64,000 nt of DNA from Burkholderia vietnamiensis LMG 10929 (GCF_000959445.1 NZ_CP009631.1:434001-498000), one strand, 5' to 3'. Numbered from the stretch's first letter, positions 41,776 through 53,110 are shown. A program made the numbers and translations. The notes: generated by a model from the sequence alone, not told the origin.

Positions 41776-42861
41776 TCAGCCGGCGCGCCGGCCGGTTTCG
41801 GGATCGAAGAAGTGCAGCCGGTGCGCAGGCAACGACGCAGCCAGCGCGGTGCCGCGCGCCGGACGGTCCGCGTGCGGCAGCCGCACCGCGACGTCGTGGT
41901 TGCCCCAGCGGCCGTGCGCGAGGTTGTCCGCGCCGAGCAGCTCGCACGAATCGACCGGCAACGTCGCCTGGGCGACGCCCGGCTGCGGCGTCATATGCTC
42001 CGGCCGCACGCCGAGCACCCAGTCGCGACCGGTGGCGATCGTCGTGCCGACGCCCGGTGCGCCGGCCACCGGCAGCGCCGGGCCGCCGCCCGCGACCGTG
42101 AACGTCGCGCCGTCCGCCGACAGCGCGCCGTGCATCAGATTCATCGCCGGCGAGCCGATGAAGCCGGCGACGAACACCGTCGCCGGCTTCTCGTACACGT
42201 CGACCGGCGCGCCGATCTGCTCCGCGTAGCCGCGGTTCATCACGATCACGCGCTGCGCCAGCGTCATCGCCTCGATCTGGTCGTGCGTCACGTACACGCT
42301 CGTGGTCGCGAGCCGCGCATGCAGCCGCTGGATCTCGAGGCGCATCTGCACGCGCAGCTTCGCGTCGAGGTTCGACAGCGGCTCGTCGAACAGGAACACC
42401 GACGGCTCGCGCACGATCGCACGCCCCATCGCGACGCGCTGGCGCTGGCCGCCCGACAGCTCGCGCGGCCGCCGCGCGAGCAGCGGCTCGAGCTCGAGGA
42501 TCTTCGCCGCCGCGGCCACCCGCTCGTCGATCGTCGCGCGCTCGACGCCGCGAATCTTCAGCCCGTAGCCCATGTTCTGCGCGACCGTCATGTGCGGATA
42601 CAGCGCGTAGTTCTGGAACACCATCGCGATGTCGCGATCCTTCGGCTCCAGCGCGTTGACCACGCGATCGCCGATCGCGATTTCGCCGTCCGTCACCGTC
42701 TCGAGCCCCGCGATCATCCGCAGCAGCGTCGACTTGCCGCAGCCCGACGGGCCGACCAGCACGATGAATTCGCCGTCGGCGATCTCCACGTCGATGCCGT
42801 GCAGCACGTGCTGCTTGCCGTCGTAGGATTTCCTGACGCCCTTCAAGCTCAGCGCAGCCAT
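41776..42861 (-). CDS. ugpC: Glycerol-3-phosphate ABC transporter ATPase UgpC
   Basis: ATPase of the MalK/UgpC class. 361 residues; Walker [17 protein letters not shown], signature [17 protein letters not shown], Walker [18 protein letters not shown]-loop [11 protein letters not shown], then a C-terminal TOBE regulatory domain (about 240-361). In a ugp context between ugpE and ugpQ. Confidence 0.96.
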   Translation of the reverse strand: MAALSLKGVRKSYDGKQHVLHGIDVEIADGEFIVLVGPSGCGKSTLLRMIAGLETVTDGEIAIGDRVVNALEPKDRDIAMVFQNYALYPHMTVAQNMGYGLKIRGVERATIDERVAAAAKILELEPLLARRPRELSGGQRQRVAMGRAIVREPSVFLFDEPLSNLDAKLRVQMRLEIQRLHARLATTSVYVTHDQIEAMTLAQRVIVMNRGYAEQIGAPVDVYEKPATVFVAGFIGSPAMNLMHGALSADGATFTVAGGGPALPVAGAPGVGTTIATGRDWVLGVRPEHMTPQPGVAQATLPVDSCELLGADNLAHGRWGNHDVAVRLPHADRPARGTALAASLPAHRLHFFDPETGRRAG

Positions 42862-42893
42862 ACCTGGTCCTTCTCCCGGTTACCGGAGGTTGA

Positions 42894-43739
42894 TCATTTT
42901 TCGGAATCGACGAGGCCGCGCACGAACCAGCGCTGCATCGCCAGCACGACGACGAGCGGCGGAATCATCGCCAGCAGCGTCGCCGCCATCACGTATTGCC
43001 ATTCGGTCGCGGCGTCGCCGCTCGCGATCATCGTCTTGATGCCGACCACCGCCGTCGACAGCGACGCCTCCGTCGTGATCAGGATCGGCCACAGATACTG
43101 GTTCCAGCCGTAGATGAACGTGATCACGAACAGCGCGGCGATGCTCGTCTTCGACAGCGGCAGCACGACGTCCCAGAAAAACCGCAGCGGCCCCGCGCCG
43201 TCGATGCGCGCGGCGTCCATCAGCTCGTCGGGCAGCGTCATGAAGAACTGGCGGAACAGGAACGTCGCGGTCGCCGACGCGATCAGCGGCAGCGACAGCC
43301 CCGCGTAGGTGTTGGTCAGGTGCAGCGTCGACACGACCTGCACGGTCGGGAAGATCCGCACCTCGACCGGCAGCATCAGCGTGACGAAGATCAGCCAGAA
43401 CGCGGTGTTGCGCAGCGGGAAGCGGAAATAGACGATGGCGTACGCGGACAGGATCGACACCGCGATCTTGCCGACCGCGATCCCGAGCGCCATCACGAAG
43501 CTGTTCACCAGCAGCCGGCCGAACGGCGCGGTCGTGCCGCCGCTGCCGTGGCTCCAGATGTACGCGACGTTCTCCAGCAGATGCGTGCTCGGCACCAGCG
43601 ACAGCGGGATCGTGAACACTTCCTGCGCATTCATCGTCGCCGCGCAGAACGCGACGTACACCGGGAACACGATCACGACGACGCCCGCGAGCAGCACCGC
43701 GTGGCAGAACAGGTCGAAGCCCTTGCGATTTTCGATCAT
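42894..43739 (-). CDS. ugpE: Glycerol-3-phosphate ABC permease UgpE
   Basis: Membrane permease half. 281 residues from [20 protein letters not shown] with about six helices. The EAA-type coupling loop is [31 protein letters not shown] overlaps the ugpA stop by four bases. Confidence 0.95.
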   Translation of the reverse strand: MIENRKGFDLFCHAVLLAGVVVIVFPVYVAFCAATMNAQEVFTIPLSLVPSTHLLENVAYIWSHGSGGTTAPFGRLLVNSFVMALGIAVGKIAVSILSAYAIVYFRFPLRNTAFWLIFVTLMLPVEVRIFPTVQVVSTLHLTNTYAGLSLPLIASATATFLFRQFFMTLPDELMDAARIDGAGPLRFFWDVVLPLSKTSIAALFVITFIYGWNQYLWPILITTEASLSTAVVGIKTMIASGDAATEWQYVMAATLLAMIPPLVVVLAMQRWFVRGLVDSEK

Positions 43740-44620
43740 GCGTATTGCACCCTGCGTTCGACGAAGCGGAACTGGATCACCGTCAGGCCGACGACGATGA
43801 TCATCAGCACGACCGACTGCGCGCCCGAGCTGCCGATGTCGAGGCCCTGGAAGCCTTCCGTGAAGATCTTGTAGATCAGTGTCTTCGTGCTTTGCGCGGG
43901 GCCGCCGCCGGTGGCCGCGTCGATCACCGGGAACGTGTCGAAGAACGCGTACACGAGATTGACGACCAGCAGGAAGAAGCTGGTCGGCGACAGCAGCGGC
44001 AGCACGATGTTGAAGAAGCGCCGCACCGGCCCGGCGCCGTCGATCGCGGCCGCCTCGATCAGCGAGCGCGGAATCGCCTGCAGGCCCGCGTAGAAGAACA
44101 GGAAGTTGTAGCTGACCTGCTTCCACACCGATGCGAGCACGACCAGGAACATCGCCTGGCCGCCGTTCAGCGCGTGGTTCCAGACGATGCCGCCCTTGGC
44201 GAGCGCATAGGTGACGAGGCCGATGCTCGGATTGAACAGGAACGCCCACAGCACGGCCGCGATCGTCGGCGCGACGGCGTACGGCCAGATCAGCAGCGTC
44301 CGGTACACGCGCGCGCCGCGGATCACGCGGTCGGCGCACGCGGCGAGCAGCAGCGACACGACGAGCCCGCTGACCGTGACGAGCGTGCTGAACACCAGCG
44401 TCGTGCGGAACGAGTCGACGTAGAGCGGATCGGCGAACAGACGCGTGAAATTCGCGAAGCCGACGAATTCGCTCGACGTGCCGAACGCGTCCTGCATCTG
44501 CGTCGACTGCCACAGCGCGACGCCTGCCGGCCACAGGAAGAATACGGCGGTGATCGCGAGCTGCGGCGCGATCAGCAGATACGGCAGCAGGCTCGCGCCG
44601 AAACGGGAACGGGATTGCAT
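43736..44620 (-). CDS. ugpA: Glycerol-3-phosphate ABC permease UgpA
   Basis: Other membrane permease half, pairing with UgpE. 294 residues from the ATG at 44620 ([14 protein letters not shown]); a TTG seven codons earlier is the only alternative. About six helices, and the EAA loop reads [28 protein letters not shown]. Follows ugpB after 97 bases. Confidence 0.95.
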   Translation of the reverse strand: MQSRSRFGASLLPYLLIAPQLAITAVFFLWPAGVALWQSTQMQDAFGTSSEFVGFANFTRLFADPLYVDSFRTTLVFSTLVTVSGLVVSLLLAACADRVIRGARVYRTLLIWPYAVAPTIAAVLWAFLFNPSIGLVTYALAKGGIVWNHALNGGQAMFLVVLASVWKQVSYNFLFFYAGLQAIPRSLIEAAAIDGAGPVRRFFNIVLPLLSPTSFFLLVVNLVYAFFDTFPVIDAATGGGPAQSTKTLIYKIFTEGFQGLDIGSSGAQSVVLMIIVVGLTVIQFRFVERRVQYA

Positions 44621-44717
44621 CGCGGAGATCCGGTCAGGCAAAGCGGAAAGGAGGCCGTGCCGCCGCCCGCGCGCGCCACTGCGACGCGCCGGCCGGCGAC
44701 ACGAACGCGACGCGGGC

Positions 44718-46052
44718 TCAGCCGCCCGACTTCTCGAAGCGGCGCAGCAGCTCGTCGCCGCGCGATGCGGCCGAGTCGAGCGCGTCCTTCGGCGACTTCT
44801 TCTGCGCCCAGACCTGCTCGAGCTCCTCGTCGACGACGGTGCGGATCTGCGGCATGTTGCCGAGCCGCAGCCCCTTCGTGTAAGGCAGTGGCGGCTTGTT
44901 CATCATCTGCTTGATCGCCGTTTCCGCGCTCGGGTTCTTCGCATAGAAGCCCTGCTGACGCGTGAGCTCGTACGCGGCGGTCGTCACCGGCAGATAGCCG
45001 GTTTCCTGATGCCACTTCGCGGCGATCGGCGGCGACGCGAGGAACGCGAGAAATTTCGCGACGCCCTTGTAGGTGGCCGCGTCCTTGCCGCCCAGCACCC
45101 ACAGGCTCGCGCCGCCGATGATCGCGTTCTGCGGCGCGCCCTTCACGTTCGCGTCGTACGGCATCATGCCGGTGCCGTAGTTGAACTTGGCGAACTTCTG
45201 CACGTTGGCGAGCGCGCCCGACGACGTCGTCAGGATCCCGCAGTCGCCGCTGTAGAACTTCGCGGACGCTTCGTCCTTGCGGCCCGCATACGTGAACGTG
45301 CCGTCCTTCACCATCTGCTGCAGGAACGCGATGTGAGCGATCTGCTGCGGCTTGTTGAATTCGAGCACCGCGTCGGCGCCGTCGAAGCCGTTGTTGCGGC
45401 TCGCGTACGGCAACGCATGCCACGCGCTGTAGTTCTCGAGCTGGATCCAGCCCTGCCAGCCGGTCGTGAAGCCACAGGACATCCCGGACTTGCGCAGCTT
45501 CTCCGCGTCGGCCTGCACGTCGGCCCAGGTCTTCGGCGGCTGGTTCGGATCGAGCCCGGCCTTCTTGAACGCGTCCTTGTTGTAGTACAGCACCGGCGTC
45601 GAGCTGTTGAACGGCATCGACACCAGATGGCCCGTCTTCGCGTCGCTGTAGTAGCTGGCGATGGTCGGCACGAACGCCTTTTCGTCGAGCGGCACGCCGG
45701 CCTGCTTGAACACGTCGTAGACGGGCACGACGGCCTTCTTCGCCTGCATCATCGTCGCGGTGCCGACTTCATAGACCTGGAGGATCGCCGGCGCGTTGCC
45801 GCTGCGATACGCCGCGATGCCGGCCGCGAGCGCCTGGTCGTAGGTGCCCTTGAAGACCGGCACGATCTTGTAGTCGCTCTGCGATGCGTTGAACTGCGCG
45901 GCGAGCTCGTTCACGCGCTCGCCGAGCGCCGACTCCATCGCATGCCAGAACTGGATTTCCGTCGCGGCCCATGCCGCGTGCTGCATCCCGAACATCAACG
46001 CGCCGCCGAGCGCGATCGAGCGAACCAGGGTCCCCGCAGGCTTCTTATTCAT
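44718..46052 (-). CDS. ugpB: Periplasmic glycerol-3-phosphate binding protein UgpB
   Basis: Captures sn-glycerol 3-phosphate and its diesters for UgpAEC. 444 residues with a Sec signal ([10 protein letters not shown] to HAAWA). Mature start [21 protein letters not shown] is typical of UgpB, as are [31 protein letters not shown] and [14 protein letters not shown]. First gene of the operon, with AGGAGAGAGG upstream and a LacI-type palindrome at 46067-46080. Confidence 0.96.
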   Translation of the reverse strand: MNKKPAGTLVRSIALGGALMFGMQHAAWAATEIQFWHAMESALGERVNELAAQFNASQSDYKIVPVFKGTYDQALAAGIAAYRSGNAPAILQVYEVGTATMMQAKKAVVPVYDVFKQAGVPLDEKAFVPTIASYYSDAKTGHLVSMPFNSSTPVLYYNKDAFKKAGLDPNQPPKTWADVQADAEKLRKSGMSCGFTTGWQGWIQLENYSAWHALPYASRNNGFDGADAVLEFNKPQQIAHIAFLQQMVKDGTFTYAGRKDEASAKFYSGDCGILTTSSGALANVQKFAKFNYGTGMMPYDANVKGAPQNAIIGGASLWVLGGKDAATYKGVAKFLAFLASPPIAAKWHQETGYLPVTTAAYELTRQQGFYAKNPSAETAIKQMMNKPPLPYTKGLRLGNMPQIRTVVDEELEQVWAQKKSPKDALDSAASRGDELLRRFEKSGG

Positions 46053-46066
46053 CGACCTCTCTCCTA

Positions 46067-46080
46067 TGAAAACGTTACCA
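46067..46080. promoter_or_regulatory. Candidate LacI-family operator before ugpB
   Basis: TGAAAACGTTACCA is an imperfect palindrome centred on AACGTT, the core of LacI/PurR-type operators. It lies 15-28 bases before the ugpB ATG and just upstream of its ribosome site, where a repressor could block initiation. No regulator gene is in the window. Confidence 0.4.
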
Positions 46081-46142
46081 ACAGCGTGTGCAACATTCCC
46101 ATCGCCATTGAACCGGCGAAGTCTAGTGATCGTTTGTGACAG

Positions 46143-47351
46143 TCAGTTGTCGTTGACGACGAACAGGCGCTGATATTCCTTCAGCGCGAAGCGGTCGGTC
46201 ATGCCGGCGATGTAGTGTGCGACGAGCCGCGGCTGCTGCGCGGGATCGTCCGACTGGTACGGCGGCGGCAGCAGGCGCGGATCGTCGATGAACGCGTCGA
46301 ACAGCCCGGTGACGACGCGCTGCGCCTTGTTGGCCATGCGCATCACCTTGTAGTGGCGGTACAGGTTCTTGAACAGGAAGCGCTTGAGCGCGGCGGCCTG
46401 CGCGGCGACGGGCTCGCTGTGCGCGACGAGCTGCGGCGCCGCGCGCACGTCGTCGAGCGAGGCCGGTGCGACGCGGGCGAGATTGCGCGTGGTCTCGTCG
46501 ATCAGGTCGACGATCAGCGTGTTGATGATGCGGCGCACCGTCTCGTGCACGAGGCGGCGGCCTTCGAGATGCGGGAACTCGGCGAGCGCGGCGTCGTAGT
46601 GGCGCTGCCACAGCTCGACTTCGGCGAGCTGCTCGATCGTGATCAGCCCGGAGCGCAGGCCGTCGTCGACGTCGTGATTGTTGTACGCGATTTCGTCGGC
46701 GATGTTCGCGAGCTGCGCTTCGAGCGACGGCTGGCGGCCTTGCAGGAAGCGCTCGCCGAGCGCGCCGAGCTTGCGCGCGTTCTCGCGCGAGCAATGCTTG
46801 AGGATGCCTTCGCGCGTCTCGAAGCACAGGTTCAGGCCGTTGAACGCGCCATAGTGTTCCTCGAGCTCGTCGACGACGGCCAGGCTCTGCAGATTGTGCT
46901 CGAAGCCGCCGTGCTCGCGCATGCACGCGTTCAATGCGTCCTGCCCGGCATGGCCGAACGGCGTATGGCCGAGATCGTGCGCGAGCGAAATCGCTTCGAC
47001 GAGATCCTCGTTCAGGCGCAGGTTGCGCGCCACCGAACGCGCGATCTGCGCGACTTCCAGGCTGTGCGTGAGACGGGTGCGGAACAGGTCGCCTTCGTGA
47101 TTGACGAACACCTGGGTCTTGTATTCGAGCCGGCGGAACGCGGTCGAATGAACGATGCGGTCGCGGTCGCGCTGGAACTCGGTGCGGGCCGCCGGCGGCT
47201 GTTCGGCATGACGGCGCCCGCGCGACTGCGACGCATGAGCGGCATACGGAGCAAGATGGGCTTCCAGCGCCGCCAGCGTCGGCGGCTCGGCCGGCGCCGC
47301 GACGGATGCGCGGCCGGCTTCGATCGGTTTGCTGCTGGATGTCTCGCTCAC
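46143..47351 (-). CDS. Deoxyguanosinetriphosphate triphosphohydrolase-like protein
   Basis: HD-domain nucleotide triphosphohydrolase of the Dgt-like family. 402 residues; the metal motif is [20 protein letters not shown], preceded by [20 protein letters not shown] and followed by [14 protein letters not shown]. Long substrate-specificity helices follow. Substrate could be a dNTP other than dGTP. Starts 41 bases after aroB, so it may be co-transcribed. Confidence 0.92.
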   Translation of the reverse strand: MSETSSSKPIEAGRASVAAPAEPPTLAALEAHLAPYAAHASQSRGRRHAEQPPAARTEFQRDRDRIVHSTAFRRLEYKTQVFVNHEGDLFRTRLTHSLEVAQIARSVARNLRLNEDLVEAISLAHDLGHTPFGHAGQDALNACMREHGGFEHNLQSLAVVDELEEHYGAFNGLNLCFETREGILKHCSRENARKLGALGERFLQGRQPSLEAQLANIADEIAYNNHDVDDGLRSGLITIEQLAEVELWQRHYDAALAEFPHLEGRRLVHETVRRIINTLIVDLIDETTRNLARVAPASLDDVRAAPQLVAHSEPVAAQAAALKRFLFKNLYRHYKVMRMANKAQRVVTGLFDAFIDDPRLLPPPYQSDDPAQQPRLVAHYIAGMTDRFALKEYQRLFVVNDN

Positions 47352-47392
47352 GTGTGCTCCATGTCAGGGGCGCCGGGCCATCCGGAGCGCCG

Positions 47393-48472
47393 TTACCGGG
47401 TAGTCTTCGCCAGCGTGGCGAACACGGCTTCGTCGGGTGCCGGCGCGATCAGCGTATCGCCGAATCGCTTCAGCAGGATGAACTTGATCGCGCCGGCCTC
47501 GGCCTTCTTGTCGACGCGCATCAGGTCCATATAGCGCGCCTCGCCGAGCGCCGGCCCGCTCACCGGCAGACGGGCCGCGGCGATCACCGCATCGAGCCGC
47601 TGCCGCGATGCTTCGTCGAGCAGGCCGAGCCGCACGGACAGATCGCCCGCCATCACCATCCCGCAGCCGACCGCCTCGCCGTGCAGCCATTCGCCGTAGC
47701 CGAGCCCGGCCTCGATCGCATGACCGAACGTATGGCCGAAGTTCAGGATCGCGCGCAGGCCGCCTTCGCGCTCGTCGGCGGCGACCACGCTCGCCTTGAT
47801 CTCGCACGAGCGCTTCACCGCATGCACGAGCGCGGCCGGCTCGCGGCGGTTCAGCGCGTCGACGTTGGCCTCGATCCAGTCGAAGAATTCGGCATCGGCG
47901 ATCGCGCCGGTCTTGATGACCTCGGCGATGCCGGCCGCCAGCTCGCGATCGGGCAGCGTCGCCAGCGCGCCGATATCGGCGACGACCGCCTGCGGCTGGT
48001 AGAACGCGCCGATCATGTTCTTGCCGAGCGGATGATTGATGCCCGTCTTGCCGCCGACCGACGAATCGACCTGCGACAGCAGCGTCGTGGGCACCTGGAT
48101 GAACGGCACGCCGCGCATGTAGCAGGCAGCCGCGAAACCGGTCATGTCGCCGATCACGCCGCCACCGAGTGCGATCAGCGTCGTCTTGCGATCGGCGCGC
48201 TCGGTGAGCAGCCCGTCGAAGATCAGGTTGAGCGTTTCCCAGTTCTTGTAGGCCTCGCCGTCCGGCAGGACGACGGTGGACACGCGCTTGCCGAGCGGCG
48301 CGAGCGCGGCGCGCAGCGCATCGCCGTACAGCGGATCGACGGTCGTGTTGGTGACGATCGTCACCGACGAACCGTTGATGTGAGGAGCGAACAGCTCGGT
48401 GCGGCCAATCAGGCCGGCACCAATGTGAATCGGGTAGGCGCGGTCGCCCAGATCGACGTTGACGGTAATCAT
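47393..48472 (-). CDS. aroB: 3-dehydroquinate synthase AroB
   Basis: Second shikimate-pathway step, converting DAHP to 3-dehydroquinate with NAD and zinc. 359 residues from [18 protein letters not shown]. Motifs: [43 protein letters not shown], and the zinc-binding [13 protein letters not shown] and GEWLHGEAV. The ATG overlaps the aroK stop by four bases. Confidence 0.97.
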   Translation of the reverse strand: MITVNVDLGDRAYPIHIGAGLIGRTELFAPHINGSSVTIVTNTTVDPLYGDALRAALAPLGKRVSTVVLPDGEAYKNWETLNLIFDGLLTERADRKTTLIALGGGVIGDMTGFAAACYMRGVPFIQVPTTLLSQVDSSVGGKTGINHPLGKNMIGAFYQPQAVVADIGALATLPDRELAAGIAEVIKTGAIADAEFFDWIEANVDALNRREPAALVHAVKRSCEIKASVVAADEREGGLRAILNFGHTFGHAIEAGLGYGEWLHGEAVGCGMVMAGDLSVRLGLLDEASRQRLDAVIAAARLPVSGPALGEARYMDLMRVDKKAEAGAIKFILLKRFGDTLIAPAPDEAVFATLAKTTR

Positions 48473-49023
48473 GCTTGTAGCGGCTTGGCGATGACGCCTG
48501 CGAGTTCGAGTTGCATCAGCACCATGTTGACGAGGCCGTTGACCGACGGGCGGCCCGTCTCGATGATGAAATCCGCGCATTCGCGGTACAGCGGGTCGCG
48601 CGCTTCGTACAGCGCTTCGAGGCGGGCTTTCGGATCGTCGGTCTGCAACAGCGGGCGGTTCTTGTCCTTGCGCGTGCGCAGCCACAGATCGTGCGGATTG
48701 GCGCGCAGATAGATGACGATGCCGTGGTTTTTGAGGCATTCGCGATTTTCGGCGCGCAGCACCGCGCCGCCGCCGGTCGCCAGCACGATGTTCTCGCGCT
48801 GCGTCAGTTCGGCGATCACCTGCGATTCGCGGTCGCGAAAGCCGGCCTCGCCCTCCATCTCGAAGATCACCGGGATGCGGGCGCCCGTGCGGGCCTCGAT
48901 TTCGTGGTCGGAGTCGAAGAACGTCCTGTCGAGCCGGCGCGCGACCGCACGGCCCACGGTGGTCTTACCCGCTCCCATAAGGCCGACGAAAAATACGTTT
49001 GCGTGTGGGTCCCGCGCTTGCAA
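48469..49023 (-). CDS. aroK: Shikimate kinase AroK
   Basis: Phosphorylates shikimate with ATP. 184 residues; Walker [16 protein letters not shown], substrate-binding [24 protein letters not shown] and LATGGGAVL, and the lid region with RPLL. Lies between pilQ and aroB, the conserved pilQ-aroK-aroB order. Confidence 0.96.
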   Translation of the reverse strand: MQARDPHANVFFVGLMGAGKTTVGRAVARRLDRTFFDSDHEIEARTGARIPVIFEMEGEAGFRDRESQVIAELTQRENIVLATGGGAVLRAENRECLKNHGIVIYLRANPHDLWLRTRKDKNRPLLQTDDPKARLEALYEARDPLYRECADFIIETGRPSVNGLVNMVLMQLELAGVIAKPLQA

Positions 49024-49063
49024 CGGCTTCCTCTGCTTGAATCTTGCTGGTGTGTGGCGCAGC

Positions 49064-50716
49064 TTACTGGCAAAGCGGCCGCCTTGTCGAGCCTGCGCCG
49101 TCGGCTTCCGGCCCCGTTTGTGCCGGATCGGCGTCGCTCGTCACGGCGGGGTCGCAACGTGCGCCGACGACCGTCGGCGTGATGAAGACGACCAGTTCGC
49201 TGCGCTGGTCGCTGCGCGCGCGGTGTCGGAACAGCGCGCCCAGAACCGGTATTCTGCCCAACAGCGGCACGCGCGTCACATCGTCCCGCCTCAGTTGCTC
49301 GTAGATCCCGCCGATCGCGACCGTACCGCCGTCCTCCACCTCCACGCGCGTCTGAACGTGCTTCGTATGAATCGCCGGACCGGCCGCGGTCGGCTCGCCG
49401 ATGCTGTCCTTCGTCACGTCGAGGTCGAGCACGACGCGCCCGTCGGGCGTGATCTGCGGCTCGACCTCGAGCTTCAGCGTCGCGCGGCGGAACTGCACGC
49501 CGCTCACGCCGTTGCCGACCTTTGCCTGGTACGGCACCTCGGAACCCTGTTCGACGATCGCCTTCACGCGATCGGCCGTCACCACGCGCGGCCTGGAAAC
49601 GATCTGGCCGCGCCCTTGCGCCTCCAGCGCGCTCAGCTCGATGTCGAGCACGCGACTGAGCGGCGCGGCGAATAGTGTGAAACCGGCCGTGGCCGCGTCG
49701 AAGCCGCCGATGGCGCGGGCCGTCAGATCGAGCGCATTGCGCGTGTCGGTTGCGGCCGCCGCGCCGTCGGCCGCCGGGGCGCGCCCGTGGGCGCGCAGCG
49801 CGACGCGCGCGCCGAGGTTGCGCGAAAAGCCCTGTTCGCCTTCGACGATCCGCGCCTCGATCCGGACCTGTCGCGAAGCTCGGTCGATCGCGTCGATCAG
49901 CTCCGCAATCTGGGCGATGCGCGGCGCAAGATCGGTGACGAACAGCAGGTTCATCCGCGGATCGGCGGCCGCGGCGCCGCGTCTGGACAGCAGGCGCTGG
50001 CCGGTCGCGCCGGCCAGCAGCCGCTGCACGTCCGCCGCACGCGGGTAACGCAGCGCGAAGGTGCGGCTCGCGAGCGGCTCCAGCTCGGCCGCGCGCGCAT
50101 GGGTTTCGAAGCGCTCGCGCTCCCGGGCAGCCAGTTCGGCCGCCGGCGTGACCCAGATCACGTTGCCGCGCCGGGACATCGCGAGCCCGTGCGTGTCGAG
50201 CAGCGTATCGAATGCATCGCGCCAACGGACATTGTTCAGACGCAACGTAACGGTGCCGCGCACCTGCTCGCCGACGATGATGTTCAGGCCGGTGAAGCGC
50301 GCGAGCGCGTCGAACGCAGCGGCCAGCGCGGCGCCTTGCAGATTCAGCGAGATTCGCCGTGCATCGTCCGCGTCGCCCGCATGCCGCGCCGCGGGGTCGT
50401 TCATCCGCGTGGGCGGCGGCAATGGAATCGGCGGACCTTCCAGCACCGGCTGCTGCGGCGGCAACGCCGACGACGCGCTCGCGCCTGCGTCGTGCACCGT
50501 GCGCGCCGCCGCGTCGAACGGCGCTGGCTCGGCCGGCCCGTCGGCGGCAACGGTCGGGCCGTCGGGCGCGCCTTGCGGCAACGGCACATCGGCGCCGTGC
50601 AGTGGTATCGACGCGATCGGCCATCCTGACGGCGGCAAAGGCGGCAGCGTCGCCTGTGCCGCCGACGCGCCCAGCCCGGCGCCGAGTACGATCGCCCACC
50701 ATGCATGCCGGCTCAT
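49064..50716 (-). CDS. pilQ: Type IV pilus secretin, PilQ-like
   Basis: Outer-membrane secretin for pilus or related export. 550 residues with a signal peptide ([10 protein letters not shown] to SAAQA), a Pro/Ala-rich stretch to about 110, an STN/N0 domain ([27 protein letters not shown]), an N1 segment ([15 protein letters not shown]), and the secretin core ending [19 protein letters not shown] with [17 protein letters not shown]. No AMIN domain is evident, so it is shorter than classical PilQ. Its start overlaps the upstream pilOP-like gene by four bases. Confidence 0.9.
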   Translation of the reverse strand: MSRHAWWAIVLGAGLGASAAQATLPPLPPSGWPIASIPLHGADVPLPQGAPDGPTVAADGPAEPAPFDAAARTVHDAGASASSALPPQQPVLEGPPIPLPPPTRMNDPAARHAGDADDARRISLNLQGAALAAAFDALARFTGLNIIVGEQVRGTVTLRLNNVRWRDAFDTLLDTHGLAMSRRGNVIWVTPAAELAARERERFETHARAAELEPLASRTFALRYPRAADVQRLLAGATGQRLLSRRGAAAADPRMNLLFVTDLAPRIAQIAELIDAIDRASRQVRIEARIVEGEQGFSRNLGARVALRAHGRAPAADGAAAATDTRNALDLTARAIGGFDAATAGFTLFAAPLSRVLDIELSALEAQGRGQIVSRPRVVTADRVKAIVEQGSEVPYQAKVGNGVSGVQFRRATLKLEVEPQITPDGRVVLDLDVTKDSIGEPTAAGPAIHTKHVQTRVEVEDGGTVAIGGIYEQLRRDDVTRVPLLGRIPVLGALFRHRARSDQRSELVVFITPTVVGARCDPAVTSDADPAQTGPEADGAGSTRRPLCQ

Positions 50717-51558
50717 GGGTTGCCTCCGTCGTCCACGACGAACCGGCGTGCGCCGTCGGCCGTCGCGAGCGTCACCGCGCCAGCCTCGACACGCGTCACG
50801 CGCGCCGCGCCGAGAGCGTCGCCGGGCGCGACCGTCGAGAACTTGCCGTTGCCGGATTCGAACAATGCGAGCGCCGCACGAGCGTCGCGAATCGTGCCGG
50901 CGAGGCGCGGTGCGGAATTATCGGACATCGGCTCGCCCGCGCCGCCGAACGGATCGCCGGCCGCCGTTACGGCAGGCGGCGCAGCGGCATCGCCGGGCAT
51001 CGAAGCGGGCCGCAACCCCGGGAACACGTCGAGCGTCACGTCCATCCGGGCGGCGGACGCCTTCCGCTCGATCTGCAGGAGCGTGGGCACCACGAGCGCT
51101 CGCAAGCGCGCCAGGCCGTCCATCAGCCGCAGCAGCGCCGCGAAACCGCCTTCCGCGACCATTCGCACGGTTCGCCGGCCATCCGGCGCAGTCTGGTCTG
51201 CACGCCCCGGCTCGATCGACACGATCCGCAAGCCGCTCGCGCCGGCCAGGTCCGCCAGTTCCAGCAGCAGCGCGGGCCACGCCGGTGTGGCTGGCGCGCC
51301 GCGGTCGCGCTGCTGCGCGGCTGCCGTCGGAAGCATCCGCCGTGCAGCAGCGACGCGCGCGTGCGCGGTCGCCAGCAGTGCACGGCTGCGGTGGAACCCG
51401 CTCGCGTCGGCGGCGTCCATCAGATATATGACGCCGCACGCGACGGCGGTAAATGCCAGCACGCAGCCTATCGCGTGGGCGACCGCCGGCGACATCCGCG
51501 TCACGCGGCCGAGGCGCTGCGCAACGCCGGGCATGGAGCGATACGCGAGCGCCGTCAT
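50713..51558 (-). CDS. Fused PilO-PilP-like pilus alignment protein
   Basis: Predicted inner-membrane periplasmic protein of the PilMNOP complex. 281 residues: one membrane helix (about 25-47), a PilO-like periplasmic region (about 100-180, PALLLELADLAGASGLRIVS and GGFAALLRLMDGLARLRALV), a flexible linker with DPFGG (202-206), then a PilP/GspC-like beta domain (APRLAGTIRDARAALALFES with VAPGDALGAARVTRV). Separate pilO and pilP are absent. It has no lipobox of its own, as a fused PilP would not need one. Start overlaps pilN by four bases. Confidence 0.75.
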   Translation of the reverse strand: MTALAYRSMPGVAQRLGRVTRMSPAVAHAIGCVLAFTAVACGVIYLMDAADASGFHRSRALLATAHARVAAARRMLPTAAAQQRDRGAPATPAWPALLLELADLAGASGLRIVSIEPGRADQTAPDGRRTVRMVAEGGFAALLRLMDGLARLRALVVPTLLQIERKASAARMDVTLDVFPGLRPASMPGDAAAPPAVTAAGDPFGGAGEPMSDNSAPRLAGTIRDARAALALFESGNGKFSTVAPGDALGAARVTRVEAGAVTLATADGARRFVVDDGGNP

Positions 51559-52190
51559 GCGCCGCCTCCCTTCACGTTAGGCCGTGGCGACGCATCGTGC
51601 CAGCGCACCTGCACGGAGAACCGGAACGGCGCGGCGGCGCCCGCGTCCGGCGCACCCGAAGCAGGCGTCAGCGCGCCAAGGTCGAATTGCCAGCCGGGCT
51701 GCCCGGCCGCGATCCGGGCAAGCCACCGTGCGGCCGCAGTGTAGGTCGACGCGCGCGCGTCGAGCACGGCTCCTGACGAAGTCGTCCGCAGCGCGTCGAG
51801 TCGCACCGAGTCGTCGGACGCATGCGCCAGTATCGCGAGCAACGCGACGACGCGCCGGGACGGTGCAGCCAGCTCGGCGGCCCGCGCGTCGCGTTGCGCG
51901 GCATCCGCGGCCACGCCGGCGGCACGCCGGGCGACATCCAGCTGCGGCTGCCACTGGCGCAACTGCGCGTCCAGCCGCGCGCGCTCGGCGTCGAGGTTCC
52001 ATCGCCACACGGTCGCGGCTCCCGTCCAAAGACCGGCCGCGAGCACGCCGAGCACGATGGCCGCGCCCAGATGCGTCGCGCGCCGACGGCGCAACACCTG
52101 GGCGACGCGCTCTCGGTACGGCAGCAGATTGAAGCCGCCGAGCGCGGCTCGGCTCGCGATAGCCGGCCCGGCTCCCATGCCGGCCATCAT
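51555..52190 (-). CDS. PilN-like pilus assembly protein
   Basis: Inner-membrane protein linking cytoplasmic PilM to periplasmic PilO. 211 residues; the N-terminus has FNLLPYRERV (residues 20-29), the PilM-binding motif, then a membrane helix (about 42-62), then a periplasmic coiled and ferredoxin-like domain ending with VQVRWHDASPRP. ATG at 52190 overlaps the PilM-like stop by four bases. Confidence 0.85.
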   Translation of the reverse strand: MMAGMGAGPAIASRAALGGFNLLPYRERVAQVLRRRRATHLGAAIVLGVLAAGLWTGAATVWRWNLDAERARLDAQLRQWQPQLDVARRAAGVAADAAQRDARAAELAAPSRRVVALLAILAHASDDSVRLDALRTTSSGAVLDARASTYTAAARWLARIAAGQPGWQFDLGALTPASGAPDAGAAAPFRFSVQVRWHDASPRPNVKGGGA

Positions 52191-53110
52191 TCCCACACCC
52201 CGCGCAACGCCAGCCCGATCGCGAGCGCAAATGCCGGCTCGCCCGCGCAGCCTACGGGCCCGCTGGGCAGCCCGTCCCATCCGGTGCAGTCGAACGGCAC
52301 CGCCGCTACGCCGAGCGCATCGCCGATGTCGGCGACCGACGTGCCGCAGCGGGCCATGCAGCGCTCGTCGCCGGCCACCAGCGCGCAGCGCACGGGCTCG
52401 AGAGCGCAGCGCCGCAACGCGTCCGGCAACCCCGACCGCTCGTTGCCCGACACCGCGAGCACCGAGGCGGCGACCGATCCGTCGACCCGCCAACCGTACA
52501 CGCCCGAATCGCCGAACCAGAACGCTGCGTACGGCCCGTGCGCATCGTGCTCGAACTGCGCGGCATAGCGCAGCGCGCGCAGCGCGGCCGCCGACTCTGC
52601 GTCGACCGCCGTCAGGTCGATGCCGGCCTGCGCGGCGACGTCGATCCGCCGCTCGAGCAACGCCTGCGGCGCCACGGCGACCGCAATCTCGCCCACGCAT
52701 GCGCCGTCGTCCTGCCGCCAGTCGTACGCGAGACTGTCGGGCGCCAGCCCCGAGATGCGCTCGGCGGCCTGACGGGCGGCATCAGCGACGTCGGCGCGTC
52801 CGGCCAGATCGAGCGTCGCCGTGCGCATCTCGTCATCGCGCAGCGCCATCACGCCGCGCGTGTCGCAGCGCACGCCAGCCGCGGACAGCCGCGCCACGGC
52901 CGCCGCCAATGCGCGCGCCACCGAGGCCCAGCGCGCATCGTCGGGCCCGCCCGCGAGGCCCACCGACTCCCGTTCGAGGCCGTCGACACGCACCTCCGCA
53001 GCTCGGCCGCGCCGGCTCAGCACGGCCACTCTCACCTCGTCAGCCGCGACGTCGATCCCCGTCGAACGGTGCCTGCCCGGCGCGAAGCGCGCCGCCCATC
53101 GTCCAGCCAT
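52187..53110 (-). CDS. PilM-like actin-fold pilus protein
   Basis: Predicted cytoplasmic actin-like protein that engages PilN. 307 residues, shorter than the usual 350 or so and divergent. It starts MAGRWAARFAPGRHRSTGID; GIDVAADEVRVAVLS resembles the phosphate-1 strand and VDAESAAALRALRYA the connecting region. Identification leans on the operon order M-N-(OP)-Q. Divergent from ponA, with 220 bases between. Confidence 0.72.
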   Translation of the reverse strand: MAGRWAARFAPGRHRSTGIDVAADEVRVAVLSRRGRAAEVRVDGLERESVGLAGGPDDARWASVARALAAAVARLSAAGVRCDTRGVMALRDDEMRTATLDLAGRADVADAARQAAERISGLAPDSLAYDWRQDDGACVGEIAVAVAPQALLERRIDVAAQAGIDLTAVDAESAAALRALRYAAQFEHDAHGPYAAFWFGDSGVYGWRVDGSVAASVLAVSGNERSGLPDALRRCALEPVRCALVAGDERCMARCGTSVADIGDALGVAAVPFDCTGWDGLPSGPVGCAGEPAFALAIGLALRGVWE

